Shown: positions 18,631 through 26,905 of the stretch, in pieces | How positions within the stretch are numbered: the stretch's first letter is position 1 | How the letters are laid out: every line of letters starts with the position of its first letter | Assembly (NCBI RefSeq): GCF_023721715.1 | Contig: NZ_JAMDLG010000015.1 | Span: 1-36,851, forward strand | Source of the DNA: Parasegetibacter sp. NRK P23 | GTDB taxonomy: Bacteria; Bacteroidota; Bacteroidia; Chitinophagales; Chitinophagaceae | Direction: 5' to 3' | DNA length: 36,851 nt | Position numbers and translations under genes: made by a program | Notes under the pieces: model-generated | Seen by the model: the letters and a program-made list of their open reading frames with translations, nothing else | What the model was told of the DNA's origin: nothing | Database searches by the model: none

Positions 18631-19374
18631 TCACCTACATGCCAGCAAACCCGCTTCCATCCTGCGGTGCACTTCCGCTTTCAACGTGGGCAGGTCCTTC
18701 ATGGTAAGTCCTTCCGTTGGAACGGGCTCCAGGTAAACCGAGCGACACTTTCCGGGATTCAGTTCCAGTAAGCTTTTGTAGTGCATTCTTTCCATGGTAT
18801 CAGGGAAAAGCACGGGTTGCACGGGCACCTGCATTTCAATGGCCAGCCGGAAAGCGCCATCGAAAAATTCTTTCAGCGGCGCGCCTGTTTCATTAAAAGT
18901 TCCTTCCGGAAAAAGGAAGATGGATATCCCGCTCCTCAATACGGCCCGGAGACGCCTGATGCTGGCGGCCCTTTTTTCTGGACTGCGCCGGTCCACCATC
19001 ACCACGGCCATTTTGTAGATCAACCCGAAGACAGGTACAGCGGCCATTTCCGCCTTACCGAGTATGCGTATCGGCTTGCGCACGCATTTAAAGATCATGG
19101 GGATATCGAGGTAGGAAATATGATTGGCCACATAAATACATTTTTCGGGGATGGGGCCTTTCCAGGCGTAGATCCTGGGCGAATAAATCCCGCAAAGCGC
19201 CATCCAAACGTCTGACCAGATTTTACACGCGTGGAAAAGCAGGTTTCCGCCGCGGATGGCCCCCATGGGAACGGCCACCAGTAATACCGGAAGTACCAAT
19301 AACATGAGTACTATAAATACGATTGCAACATAAATGAAGTACAACAAACGGAAAGGAAAGAATACGGCTTGCAT
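18631..19374 (-). CDS. 1-acyl-glycerol-3-phosphate acyltransferase (PlsC-like)
   Basis: The protein has an N-terminal membrane helix (about 10-37) and the acyltransferase motifs NHISYLD (H85, D90; HX4D) and FPEGTF (155-160). This places it among lysophosphatidate acyltransferases that make phosphatidic acid at the inner membrane. The start was set at 19374 (MQAVFFPFRLLYF, 247 residues). The frame is open to 19503, but the extra 43 residues overlap the DUF4258 gene and are not conserved-looking. Only one base separates it from the DUF4258 stop codon, so the two genes are in one transcript. A specific symbol is withheld because Bacteroidetes often have several paralogues. Confidence 0.9.
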   Translation of the reverse strand: MQAVFFPFRLLYFIYVAIVFIVLMLLVLPVLLVAVPMGAIRGGNLLFHACKIWSDVWMALCGIYSPRIYAWKGPIPEKCIYVANHISYLDIPMIFKCVRKPIRILGKAEMAAVPVFGLIYKMAVVMVDRRSPEKRAASIRRLRAVLRSGISIFLFPEGTFNETGAPLKEFFDGAFRLAIEMQVPVQPVLFPDTMERMHYKSLLELNPGKCRSVYLEPVPTEGLTMKDLPTLKAEVHRRMEAGLLACR

Positions 19375-19375
19375 A

Positions 19376-19810
19376 TTATTTCTTTTTATCGCCGGGGCAA
19401 TCGCATTCAAAATCAGTTTCCAGGTCGATGGCAGTGACCACTTTTGTAGTATGGTCGCACTGCGCGAACACGATGCGCACCCGCTGCGCATCGGAGGTAA
19501 CACCTTCCAGGGCGTAAGTGGGACAGGGTTTATCGTTTACGTCCGATTTTTTGTAATTGATTTTCCCGTTTTTCATGATCTCTTCCACTTCCCGCTGTGC
19601 AATTTTCCGGCATTGCATCCTGCAACGGGCATGGGCGGTATATTCGAGGTAGGATGTACGCCTGTCGAAGCCGCGGTTCCTGTCAATCTCCTTCTTCTTT
19701 GTGGTCTTTTCCGGTTGAGTAGTATCGGTTTCCGGCGACTGGTTCTTCCGGAGCAACAGCACCGCAAGGGCCATGAGTGCGAGCAATATATAAGGAAAGG
19801 CCTTTTTCAT
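19376..19810 (-). CDS. DUF4258 protein with N-terminal membrane anchor
   Basis: The 144-residue protein begins with a hydrophobic segment (FPYILLALMALAVLLL) that could be an uncleaved signal or anchor. It is followed by a charged linker and a DUF4258-like domain from about 57 (YTAHARCRMQCRKIAQREVEEIMKNG). DUF4258 folds are distantly related to RelE-type nucleases, but here the domain seems exported and cysteine-rich (RCRMQCR, FECDCPG), so a nuclease role is doubtful. It heads a two-gene unit with the acyltransferase. The function is unknown. Confidence 0.8.
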   Translation of the reverse strand: MKKAFPYILLALMALAVLLLRKNQSPETDTTQPEKTTKKKEIDRNRGFDRRTSYLEYTAHARCRMQCRKIAQREVEEIMKNGKINYKKSDVNDKPCPTYALEGVTSDAQRVRIVFAQCDHTTKVVTAIDLETDFECDCPGDKKK

Positions 19811-19870
19811 ACTATCGTGTACGGTTTATGGGGGAATAAATATAGGGAAAATTGAATCTTATAAAAGCTG

Positions 19871-19878
19871 TACTTTTG
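19871..19878 (+). promoter_or_regulatory. mtaB promoter -7 box
   Basis: TACTTTTG is an exact TAnnTTTG match, only seven bases before the mtaB ATG at 19886. A TTG at 19852-19854 might serve as the -33 element, although the spacing is 16 rather than 19. Transcription would start within a few bases of the start codon. Confidence 0.55.
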
Positions 19879-19885
19879 CGGCGCG

Positions 19886-21157
19886 ATGGAAAAAAGATCT
19901 GTAGCGTTTCATACCTTGGGGTGTAAGTTGAATTTTTCGGAGACTTCCACCTTGTCGCGTCTCCTGGAAAATGAGGGTTTTGATAAGAAACCTTTTGAAG
20001 ATCAGGCAGATGTGTATGTTATTAATACCTGCTCCGTTACCGATAACGCTGATAAGGAATGCCGTCAGCTGGTAAGAAGGATCCAACGCAGGGCACCGGA
20101 AAGCTTTGTGGTGATCACCGGGTGCTACGCGCAACTTAAACCGGCGGAGATCGCCTCCATTGAGGGGGTTGACCTTGTATTGGGCGCCGCGGAGAAATTC
20201 AATATCGCAGCCCATTTACGCGAGCTGACCAAAGGCGACAGCGCCAAAGTATGCAGTTGCGATGTGGAAGCCATCACCGGTTTCAATGCTTCATACTCCC
20301 TCAACGACCGCACCCGTACTTTTCTTAAAGTGCAGGATGGCTGCGATTATACCTGCTCTTTCTGCACCATCCCGATGGCCCGTGGCAAAAGCCGGAGCGA
20401 CTCCATTGCCAATGTGGTGCGCAACGCGGAAGAACTGGCCGCATCCGGGGTAAAAGAGATTGTATTAACCGGGGTGAACCTGGGCGACTTTGGGAAAGGT
20501 CCGGATGGCAACAAAAAGCATGAAGAAGATTTTTACCAGCTCGTGCAGGCCTTGGATAAGGTTGAAGGCATAGAACGCTACCGTATTTCGTCTATCGAAC
20601 CGAACCTGCTCACGAATGAAATCATACAATTCGTGGCCGGCAGCAAAAAGTTCATGCCCCACTTCCATATTCCGCTCCAGAGCGGGAGCAATAAGATACT
20701 GGGCGCGATGCGCAGAAGGTACCGCCGGGAACTCTACGCCGATCGGGTACAAACCATCAAACAACTGATGCCACACTGCGCCATTGGCGTGGATGTGATT
20801 GTTGGCTTTCCTTCAGAAACGGAAGAAGATTTCAGGGAAACCTTCGATTTCCTGCACAGCCTGGATGTATCCTACCTGCACGTGTTCACCTATTCGGAAC
20901 GGGACCATACCAAAGCGCTGGAACTGTCGCCCGTTGTACCCGTTTCCACCAGGAACGCCCGGAATAAAACCCTGCGCAACTTATCGTACATGAAGATGCA
21001 ATACTTCACGGCCCAACACACGGGGGAAACACGCGGCGTACTTTTTGAAGGACAGGAGAAGAATGGCATGATGGAAGGTTACACCGACAATTACATCAAG
21101 GTTTCCGTTCCTTTCCAGCAGGAACTGGTGAATACCATCACACCCTGGAAGCTGTAA
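19886..21157 (+). CDS. mtaB: tRNA t6A37 methylthiotransferase MtaB
   Basis: MtaB is a radical-SAM enzyme that converts t6A37 to ms2t6A37 in tRNA. The 423-residue protein has the UPF0004 domain with iron-sulfur cysteines C13 (LGCKLN), C49 (INTCSVT) and C80 (ITGCYAQ). The radical SAM triad CxxxCxxC lies at C153/C157/C160 (GCDYTCSFC), and the C-terminus is TRAM-like. FHTLGCKLNFSET distinguishes MtaB from MiaB and RimO, which open with GCQMN and GCxKN. It is divergent from the DUF4258 operon, with the two start codons 75 bases apart. Confidence 0.95.
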   Translation: MEKRSVAFHTLGCKLNFSETSTLSRLLENEGFDKKPFEDQADVYVINTCSVTDNADKECRQLVRRIQRRAPESFVVITGCYAQLKPAEIASIEGVDLVLGAAEKFNIAAHLRELTKGDSAKVCSCDVEAITGFNASYSLNDRTRTFLKVQDGCDYTCSFCTIPMARGKSRSDSIANVVRNAEELAASGVKEIVLTGVNLGDFGKGPDGNKKHEEDFYQLVQALDKVEGIERYRISSIEPNLLTNEIIQFVAGSKKFMPHFHIPLQSGSNKILGAMRRRYRRELYADRVQTIKQLMPHCAIGVDVIVGFPSETEEDFRETFDFLHSLDVSYLHVFTYSERDHTKALELSPVVPVSTRNARNKTLRNLSYMKMQYFTAQHTGETRGVLFEGQEKNGMMEGYTDNYIKVSVPFQQELVNTITPWKL

Positions 21158-21296
21158 TTCGACCTTGTTTTGAGTCTAACCATCAGCAATAAGCGAAATT
21201 ATCAGTTCTTACAATCTTCGGCAACCAGTTGTGCACGATGATTTCAGTTCCGGATCAAAAATTCTGAAAAAAAATCCGAAAATTTTTTCATCAAAA
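21158..21296. other. Intergenic stretch upstream of tRNA-Val promoter
   Basis: The 217 bases between mtaB and the tRNA are AT-rich and hold no plausible gene. The final part carries the tRNA promoter. A weak A-rich/T-rich inverted run near 21268-21291 could help end mtaB transcription, but it lacks a GC stem. Confidence 0.4.
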
Positions 21297-21327
21297 TTTG
21301 GAAGAAATAAAAAGAATTCTATCTTTG
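21297..21327 (+). promoter_or_regulatory. tRNA-Val promoter, canonical Bacteroidetes -33/-7
   Basis: TTTG at 21297-21300 is followed, after exactly 19 bases, by TATCTTTG at 21320-21327. This is the consensus TTTG-N19-TAnnTTTG read by the Bacteroidetes primary sigma factor. Transcription would start near 21331, leaving about 44 bases to be trimmed from the tRNA 5' end. Confidence 0.85.
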
Positions 21328-21374
21328 CACTCCCAATCGCTACTAACACAAACGAAAGCAGCGAAAAAGGAAAA

Positions 21375-21449
21375 GGAAGCATAGCTCAGTTGGTTTAGAG
21401 CATCTGCCTTACAAGCAGAGGGTCCGCGGTTCGAGCCCGTGTGCTTCCA
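21375..21449 (+). tRNA. tRNA-Val (anticodon UAC)
   Basis: The 75-base sequence folds as a full cloverleaf. The acceptor stem GGAAGCA pairs with TGCTTCC, followed by discriminator A. The D arm is AGCTCAGTTGGTTTAGAGC, the anticodon stem is TCTGC/GCAGA with loop CTTACAA (anticodon TAC), and the T arm contains GGTTCGAGCC. The terminal CCA is not encoded and must be added enzymatically. Confidence 0.97.
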
Positions 21450-21455
21450 CAGAGT

Positions 21456-21489
21456 AAACGCCTGGAACTTCAAACTCCAGGCGTTTTTG
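21456..21489 (+). terminator. Intrinsic terminator after tRNA-Val
   Basis: AAACGCCTGGA (21456-21466) pairs perfectly with TCCAGGCGTTT (21476-21486) across a nine-base loop, and the T run continues through 21488. It is a strong rho-independent terminator directly behind the tRNA. Confidence 0.9.
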
Positions 21490-21526
21490 TTTGTATACCC
21501 TTCTTACATTGTTTTCAAACTCTTCC

Positions 21527-21534
21527 TATATTTG
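21527..21534 (+). promoter_or_regulatory. Promoter -7 box of the hybrid histidine kinase
   Basis: TATATTTG matches TAnnTTTG exactly and lies 28 bases before the kinase ATG at 21563. Being downstream of the tRNA terminator, it gives the kinase its own transcript. Confidence 0.55.
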
Positions 21535-21562
21535 AAGCTACCGTTCAGCTAAAACCAGCTAC

Positions 21563-23638
21563 ATGCGTAACCTGCCGGAAGGCCCCGATAAAGAGGCGAT
21601 AGCGCTACTTATGGCCCGGATACAACATGATCCGAGGGTGAAAGAAGTATTGGGGAATGAAGACCTTGCGGTATTGCGGTACCTGTTGAATGGGGGCCCA
21701 GCAGGATCGGTATCCGGAACAAAAACAGAACGCGACCTGCAACTGGAAAAATCGATGCTGTCGGCTTTCGTTGAAAACACGCCTGCCGCGGTTGCCATGT
21801 TCGACACACAATTCAGGTATATCGCCTATAGCCGCAGGTGGCTGGAAGAATACAAACTTACAGGAAGGAATATCCTGGGATTATCGCATTACGAGGTTTT
21901 TCCCAATATATCAGATGAATGGAAAGAAATTCACCTGCGTTGCCTGAACGGCGCGGTGGAAAGAAATGAAGAGGACCGCTGGCGCCCCGATGGCTGGGAG
22001 CACGACCAGTTCCTCCGCTGGGAAGTACGCCCCTGGTACCAATACGATGGCCAGACGGGCGGCATCATGATGCTTACCCAGGACATCACCGAAATGTGCC
22101 TTCAGCGCGAAGAGCTCCGGGCCGCCAAGTTGCAGGCCGAACAGGCCAGTCTTGCCAAATCGGAATTCCTCGCCAACATGAGCCACGAGATCCGCACCCC
22201 ATTGAATGGTGTGATCGGGTTCACCGACCTGATCCTGAAAACCGAACTCTCCCCCACCCAGCAGCAGTACCTTTCCATCGTGAACCAATCCGCGAATACG
22301 CTGCTTCATCTTATTTCAGACATCCTGGATTTCTCTAAGATCGAAGCGGGAAAACTGGAACTGGACATTGAACGGTGCGACCTGCACGAACTGGTTTCAG
22401 AAGCTTCAGATGTACTGGCGTTCCAGGCGCAAAGCAAGGGCCTGAAGATGACCCTCGCAATGGCGGAACATACGCCAAAACACATCTGGACCGACCCCAT
22501 CCGGCTCAAACAGATACTCATCAACCTGCTCGGCAACGCCGTGAAATTTACGGAGAAAGGTGAGATCGAAATGAAGATTGAAGCAAAGCCCGCCGAACGC
22601 CCTAACCACCACCATTTCCGATTCGCCATCAAAGACACAGGGATCGGTATCAGGAAAGAAAAGCAACACAAGATATTTGACGTATTCCTGCAGGAAGATG
22701 CCTCCACCACAAAAAAATATGGTGGCACCGGACTAGGTCTCAGCATCTCCAACAAACTGCTGGGCCTCATGGGTAGCCAGCTGCAACTGAGCAGTACCCC
22801 TGGCGAAGGCAGTACGTTTTATTTTTCCCTGCTGCTTCAAACCGCGCAGGACACGCCCCCGGAACAACCCGAACAACCCGATATGAACGAAAAAACCGAA
22901 TCCACTGAAAGTAACACAGAACATTTTTCAGTACTCATCGCTGAAGACAATGGCGTGAACATGCTTTTACTGAAAACCATCATTAAACGCATCGCGCCTT
23001 ACGCCACCATTGAAGAGTCCGTTAACGGGGAAGAATGTTTTCAGAAATGTATTGAAAACCTGCCCGACATCATTTTCATGGATATCCTGATGCCGGAGAT
23101 CAACGGCTACGAGGCCACGAAAATGATCCGCGCCACCTTCCCTGAAACGCATATCCCCATCATCGCGCTCACCGCCTCCAACGCGATCGGGGAAAAAGAA
23201 AGATGCCTGGCTGCCGGTATGGACGACTACCTTACCAAACCCGTTGTAATGGAAAGCATCGCCTACGTAATTGACACCTGGGTGCGCAAAATGAAAGTGC
23301 ACCTGAACATCGACATCGTAAAAGATATTGTGGGCGATAACGAAGCCAGGCTGAAAGAGTTCTTCAGCATCGCACGGAAAGAAATCAGCAACAGTTTCAC
23401 CAAACTCCAGGAGCATTTCGAGCACCAGGACATGAAAGGCATTCAGTATTCAGCGCACAAGTTAAGCGGCACCGCGGTTTCCGCAGGACTGGTACAACTG
23501 TCGCGCATAGCCGTAAAACTGGAAGATATGCAGGAGTTTGATCCCGGCACCATCAGCGGTTACCTCAAAAAGATGAAAGAAGAGATGATTACCGGCTTTG
23601 AACTGATGGACAAGGTTTCACGCGAGGGGACAGAATAA
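21563..23638 (+). CDS. Soluble hybrid sensor histidine kinase (PAS-HisKA-HATPase-REC-Hpt)
   Basis: The 691-residue protein has a PAS sensor (about 60-180, ENTPAAVAMFDTQFRYIAYS), a HisKA dimerisation domain with phospho-acceptor H208 (NMSHEIRTPLNG), and a HATPase with N box NLLGNAVKFT (321-330), G1 DTGIGI and G2 GGTGLGLS. A receiver domain has acidic pair E461/D462, phospho-acceptor D507 and K559. An Hpt domain has H632 (SAHKLSGTA). No membrane segment or signal peptide is seen, so it should sense a cytoplasmic cue. All phosphorelay residues are intact. No DNA-binding response regulator lies beside it, so its output partner is encoded elsewhere. Confidence 0.95.
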   Translation: MRNLPEGPDKEAIALLMARIQHDPRVKEVLGNEDLAVLRYLLNGGPAGSVSGTKTERDLQLEKSMLSAFVENTPAAVAMFDTQFRYIAYSRRWLEEYKLTGRNILGLSHYEVFPNISDEWKEIHLRCLNGAVERNEEDRWRPDGWEHDQFLRWEVRPWYQYDGQTGGIMMLTQDITEMCLQREELRAAKLQAEQASLAKSEFLANMSHEIRTPLNGVIGFTDLILKTELSPTQQQYLSIVNQSANTLLHLISDILDFSKIEAGKLELDIERCDLHELVSEASDVLAFQAQSKGLKMTLAMAEHTPKHIWTDPIRLKQILINLLGNAVKFTEKGEIEMKIEAKPAERPNHHHFRFAIKDTGIGIRKEKQHKIFDVFLQEDASTTKKYGGTGLGLSISNKLLGLMGSQLQLSSTPGEGSTFYFSLLLQTAQDTPPEQPEQPDMNEKTESTESNTEHFSVLIAEDNGVNMLLLKTIIKRIAPYATIEESVNGEECFQKCIENLPDIIFMDILMPEINGYEATKMIRATFPETHIPIIALTASNAIGEKERCLAAGMDDYLTKPVVMESIAYVIDTWVRKMKVHLNIDIVKDIVGDNEARLKEFFSIARKEISNSFTKLQEHFEHQDMKGIQYSAHKLSGTAVSAGLVQLSRIAVKLEDMQEFDPGTISGYLKKMKEEMITGFELMDKVSREGTE

Positions 23639-23644
23639 ACGAGC

Positions 23645-24397
23645 CTACTTCCATTTTTTCAACAATTCTCCCGCTTCTTTTTTCGCATTGGAATCGTCTT
23701 CCGTGAGGTTTTTGTATTGCAACATTGTTTCCAGCGCCTGGATGGCTTTTTTCCTTTCGCTGTTCTTGTCGTAGGCCTTGGCGAGCTCAAGGTAATTCAG
23801 CAGGAACTTAGGTTGCAGGTTCCTGGCTTTTTCAAAATAAGTGATGGCCTCCTGCAAACTGGCTTTGGGAAAACCGCCATAGAAAAGCTTTACGGCCGTG
23901 CGCTCTACACTGTTTAGGTTCCAGACCTCAAAATGCCATTTCCCCAAAACATGGTATGCCTTGAAATTATCAGGATCGGCTTCCAGTGCCTGCTCCGCAT
24001 GGGATTTTATTTCCTTTACAGCGGCTACTTTTTCCTTTGCGGAAGCCACCATGGCCATTCTTCCCAATGCGATGGCCATGGCCACGTGCGCCGCGGCCGC
24101 TTTGGGTTCCAGTTTCAGCGCCAGTTCAGCGTATTTTTTTGCGGCGCGGTAATAATCGTTGCGGGCCTCGTTTTTTTCCTGCCTGAAGCCTATCCGGGCG
24201 CAGAGCTCGGAACATTTCACGAGCGCGGAAACATGGGTGGGCTGGATCCTGAGCGCCTGCTGGTAAGTTTTTAATGCCGCCTGTTCATTCAATGCCGCCT
24301 CATACTCCTCGCCTTTACTCATCAGTGCAGGCACCTGCTGTGCAAAGATGAAATTGCACGTAAGCATCAACGTTAATATCAGAAAACATCTTCTCAT
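23645..24397 (-). CDS. Exported TPR protein resembling the RMDN family
   Basis: The 250-residue protein has a signal peptide (MRRCFLILTLMLTCNFIFAQ) and three to four tetratricopeptide repeats, for example EQAALKTYQQALRIQPTH and AITYFEKARNLQPKF. The stretch KAYHVLGKWHFEVWNLN (about 145-161), followed by an FPKAS block, resembles eukaryotic regulator of microtubule dynamics (RMDN) proteins, whose bacterial homologues are common in Bacteroidetes. It probably serves as a periplasmic protein-interaction scaffold; its partners are unknown. It lies 14 bases after folB in the same direction. Confidence 0.85.
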   Translation of the reverse strand: MRRCFLILTLMLTCNFIFAQQVPALMSKGEEYEAALNEQAALKTYQQALRIQPTHVSALVKCSELCARIGFRQEKNEARNDYYRAAKKYAELALKLEPKAAAAHVAMAIALGRMAMVASAKEKVAAVKEIKSHAEQALEADPDNFKAYHVLGKWHFEVWNLNSVERTAVKLFYGGFPKASLQEAITYFEKARNLQPKFLLNYLELAKAYDKNSERKKAIQALETMLQYKNLTEDDSNAKKEAGELLKKWK

Positions 24398-24411
24398 AGG
24401 TGGAAATTGAA

Positions 24412-24777
24412 TCAGTTGTTTTTTTTCCAGGAGTAAGAAACGCCTACCCTTCCATCCATTCCCGCGATTGGGGCGGTCAGCTTATCAAGGAACAGCTCCA
24501 TTTCAGCGATCACCGGGTGCGCGGCCGCAATTTCTTCCGCCAGTTCCATGACAACAGTTTCCAGTAAGGGCGTTGCTTTCTCCATTCTTTTTTTCACACG
24601 TTCATAAATATCGGCGTAGTTGACTGTATCTTCCAATTTGCGTACCACTTCTTTTGCGGGATGCAATTTCACGATAATGTTCAGTTCAAACTGGTTACCG
24701 GTCTGCTGTTCCTGGGGATGCCAGCCGTGGTAAGCGAAGAAACGGAGTTGTTTTAAATGAATGGTGATGGTTTGCAT
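24412..24777 (-). CDS. folB: Dihydroneopterin aldolase
   Basis: FolB cleaves 7,8-dihydroneopterin in folate synthesis. The ATG at 24777 gives MQTITIHLKQLRFFAYHGWHPQEQ, the standard FolB start with the catalytic-site glutamate. The upstream extension of the frame is not conserved. The middle VNYADIYERVKKRM and LLETVVMELAEEI are typical, and the LDKLTAPI block holds the conserved lysine. The 121-residue length is normal. It is the first gene of a unit with the TPR protein; no other folate gene is adjacent. Confidence 0.93.
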   Translation of the reverse strand: MQTITIHLKQLRFFAYHGWHPQEQQTGNQFELNIIVKLHPAKEVVRKLEDTVNYADIYERVKKRMEKATPLLETVVMELAEEIAAAHPVIAEMELFLDKLTAPIAGMDGRVGVSYSWKKNN

Positions 24778-24836
24778 AAAGAAATTTACTCGAAAGAACA
24801 GTACGGACGTCGCATCAAAAGCGTGAAAGGCCAACT

Positions 24837-24864
24837 AAAAAGGCCGTATCATTTTGATACGGCC
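24837..24864 (-). terminator. Terminator of trxB
   Basis: On the minus strand a perfect stem GGCCGTATCA/TGATACGGCC (24864-24855 with 24851-24842) with a short loop is followed by TTTTT (24841-24837). It is a strong rho-independent terminator 30 bases after the trxB stop. Confidence 0.9.
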
Positions 24865-24894
24865 CCTAAGATAGTATATTTCGGGAAGCATTGT

Positions 24895-25845
24895 TTAGGC
24901 CAGTCCCGCAGCGCTCAGGTACCTTTCCGCATCCAAAGCGGCCATACAGCCACTTCCTGCGGCGGTAACGGCCTGGCGGTAAATCTTATCCTGCACGTCG
25001 CCGGCGGCGAATACCCCTTCCACATTCGTTTTGGACGTACCTGGAACAGTGGTAATGTATCCCGCTTCATCCATGTCAAGAAACTCTTTGAAGATGTCTG
25101 AATTCGGCTGGTGACCAATAGCCACGAAGAACGCGCTCACGGGAATGGTGGTGGATGCGCCGGTGCTCAGGTTTTTAATCCTTACGGAATCTACTTTGTC
25201 TTTACCCAATACTTCTTCGGTATCTGAATGCCAGTGGATCACAATATTGGAGGTCATCTTCACGCGGTCCTGCATTACTTTACTGGCACGCATACCATCT
25301 TCCCCTTTGCGCACGATCATGTGTACAGTATTGCAAAGTTTTGAAAGATAGATCGCTTCCTCGCAGGCGGTATCACCGGCACCCACAATTGCCACGTCTT
25401 TACCGCGGAAGAAGAAACCGTCGCATACGGCGCAGGCGCTCACGCCGAAGCCGTTCAGGCGTTGTTCACTTTCCAGGCCGAGCCATTTGGCGGAAGCGCC
25501 TGTGGAAATGATTACCGCGTCGGCATGAATTTCTTTATTGTCGTCGATCCACACTTTGTGCGGCTTGCTGCTGAAGTCCACTTTTGTAGCGATACCGAAG
25601 CGGATATCTGCACCCATACGCTGGGCTTGTTTTTCGAAATGCACCATCATCTCAGGCCCCTGAATGCCTTCCGGATAACCTGGATAGTTCTCCACTTCCG
25701 TGGTGATGGTGAGTTGTCCGCCTGGCTGAATACCCTGGTACAACACGGGTTTCATGTTGGCGCGGGCGGCGTAAATAGCGGCGGTATATCCGGCAGGACC
25801 GGAACCTATAATGAGGCAGTGCACTTTTTCTATCGAATTTTCCAT
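24895..25845 (-). CDS. trxB: Thioredoxin-disulfide reductase
   Basis: TrxB reduces thioredoxin with NADPH through FAD and a redox disulfide. The 316-residue protein shows the FAD-binding motif IIGSGPAGYTAAIYAARA (12-29), the redox-active pair C138/C141 (CAVCDG), the NADPH-binding motif AIVGAGDTACEEA, and the C-terminal FAD motif VFAAGDVQD. Length and motif order are complete. It lies downstream of the DUF4249 gene but has its own -7 box and terminator. Confidence 0.97.
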   Translation of the reverse strand: MENSIEKVHCLIIGSGPAGYTAAIYAARANMKPVLYQGIQPGGQLTITTEVENYPGYPEGIQGPEMMVHFEKQAQRMGADIRFGIATKVDFSSKPHKVWIDDNKEIHADAVIISTGASAKWLGLESEQRLNGFGVSACAVCDGFFFRGKDVAIVGAGDTACEEAIYLSKLCNTVHMIVRKGEDGMRASKVMQDRVKMTSNIVIHWHSDTEEVLGKDKVDSVRIKNLSTGASTTIPVSAFFVAIGHQPNSDIFKEFLDMDEAGYITTVPGTSKTNVEGVFAAGDVQDKIYRQAVTAAGSGCMAALDAERYLSAAGLA

Positions 25846-25880
25846 ACCTGGTCTGAGCTTAAAAGATTTTCAATGTGGGC

Positions 25881-25888
25881 CAAAATTA
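25881..25888 (-). promoter_or_regulatory. trxB promoter -7 box
   Basis: On the minus strand this reads TAATTTTG, an exact TAnnTTTG match 35 bases upstream of the trxB start. No clear -33 TTTG was found at the right distance. Confidence 0.5.
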
Positions 25889-25952
25889 ACCGGAAAAAAT
25901 CAATTCCGAACGGCGGCTTTACCAACGCCTGTATATCATGTGCATAACCTGT

Positions 25953-26864
25953 TCAACGGGGGATTTCCAGGGTCAGGTACTGCACCGCGTAGCCTCCGAA
26001 ATAGCCGAGCGCCCTGCCTTTCAGGTTAGAAGTAACTTTTGTGGGAGAAGAGAATGGGTTACCTATACTCTGGTAACTGAACTCCACGGTGCGCCAGAAA
26101 TCAAAGGTAGCTTTATCGATGTTACAGAATTTAACGGTTACGGTATCCCCTCTTGAAAAGAACGCGTAATCTTCAAGATCGATCGTGGTGTTCCGGTCGA
26201 CCCCTTTATCCACCTGAATATCGTAGGTGGTGCCATCCACGATCTGGTCGTCGTAAACGGAGGCGAGCCCGGGGAGAAAAAACCCGTTGTTTACGCGGGT
26301 GAAATAACGGATGTAGTTACCGAATCCGGGCGGATCGGTAACCCGGCTCATCAGGCTTACCAGGGTGGTATCCTTGTTTGAATCTACTTTTTTCCACCAA
26401 AGGGAGTCTATTGTTTTACTCAAAATGGGAATAGTTGTTTCAGCAGTGATCTCCGTGCCATCCGCAACAATTTTCATACGGTAAGATTTGCCCTGCTCCC
26501 CAACGAATGCCGTTGCGAGGTTGGAAGAATCGATAGAATAATAATACAGGCTGGCACCGGAAGGCAGGGGCTGCGCGTATTCTTTTAAGCGGTGCGTGCG
26601 TGTTCCGTTTGATATTTCTATGGAAGCGCCGCGCACGAATGAGCCCGTGAGTTCTTCAGGGGTTATTTTGCTGAAATAATTCAGAGAGGTTGTAAGGATA
26701 ACCCGCGGTGGCATGCCGTTTTCAATATTGCCATCCACCACTATGGAAGGCGTGGTGATTTCAGGAGTGAAGGAGATATTTTTTTCACAGGAAATAAGGA
26801 GTAAAACACTGAGAAACACGATAGTGCTTTGCATGAGGCGTATTCCTAAGTGTGTTTTTTTCAT
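25953..26864 (-). CDS. DUF4249 family lipoprotein
   Basis: The ATG at 26864 gives a lipoprotein signal peptide (MKKTHLGIRLMQSTIVFLSVLL) ending in LISC with lipidated C26, 303 residues in all. The frame is open to 26957, but the added 31 residues run through a repeat element and would hide the signal. ITTPSIVVDGNIENGMPPRVILTTSL and the beta-rich body fit DUF4249. These proteins are common in Bacteroidetes, often beside TonB-dependent receptors, and are of unknown role. No receptor gene is adjacent here, so this copy is an orphan. Confidence 0.85.
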   Translation of the reverse strand: MKKTHLGIRLMQSTIVFLSVLLLISCEKNISFTPEITTPSIVVDGNIENGMPPRVILTTSLNYFSKITPEELTGSFVRGASIEISNGTRTHRLKEYAQPLPSGASLYYYSIDSSNLATAFVGEQGKSYRMKIVADGTEITAETTIPILSKTIDSLWWKKVDSNKDTTLVSLMSRVTDPPGFGNYIRYFTRVNNGFFLPGLASVYDDQIVDGTTYDIQVDKGVDRNTTIDLEDYAFFSRGDTVTVKFCNIDKATFDFWRTVEFSYQSIGNPFSSPTKVTSNLKGRALGYFGGYAVQYLTLEIPR

Positions 26865-26905
26865 GGTTTCTTTAAGGTGATTTTTGTTGGAGCGTTTTGT
26901 TTTTG

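Noticed and set aside
19375-19503. Extended N-terminus of the PlsC-like acyltransferase
   Set aside because: The extra residues overlap the DUF4258 gene in another frame and do not resemble the family; ATG at 19374 follows the upstream stop by one base.
19376-19810. DUF4258 protein as a toxin of a TA pair
   Set aside because: It has a membrane-anchor segment and is co-transcribed with an acyltransferase; no antitoxin gene is adjacent.
21375-21449. tRNA-Val as an integration (att) site
   Set aside because: No duplicate of the tRNA 3' end and no integrase in the window; the downstream gene is an ordinary kinase behind a terminator.
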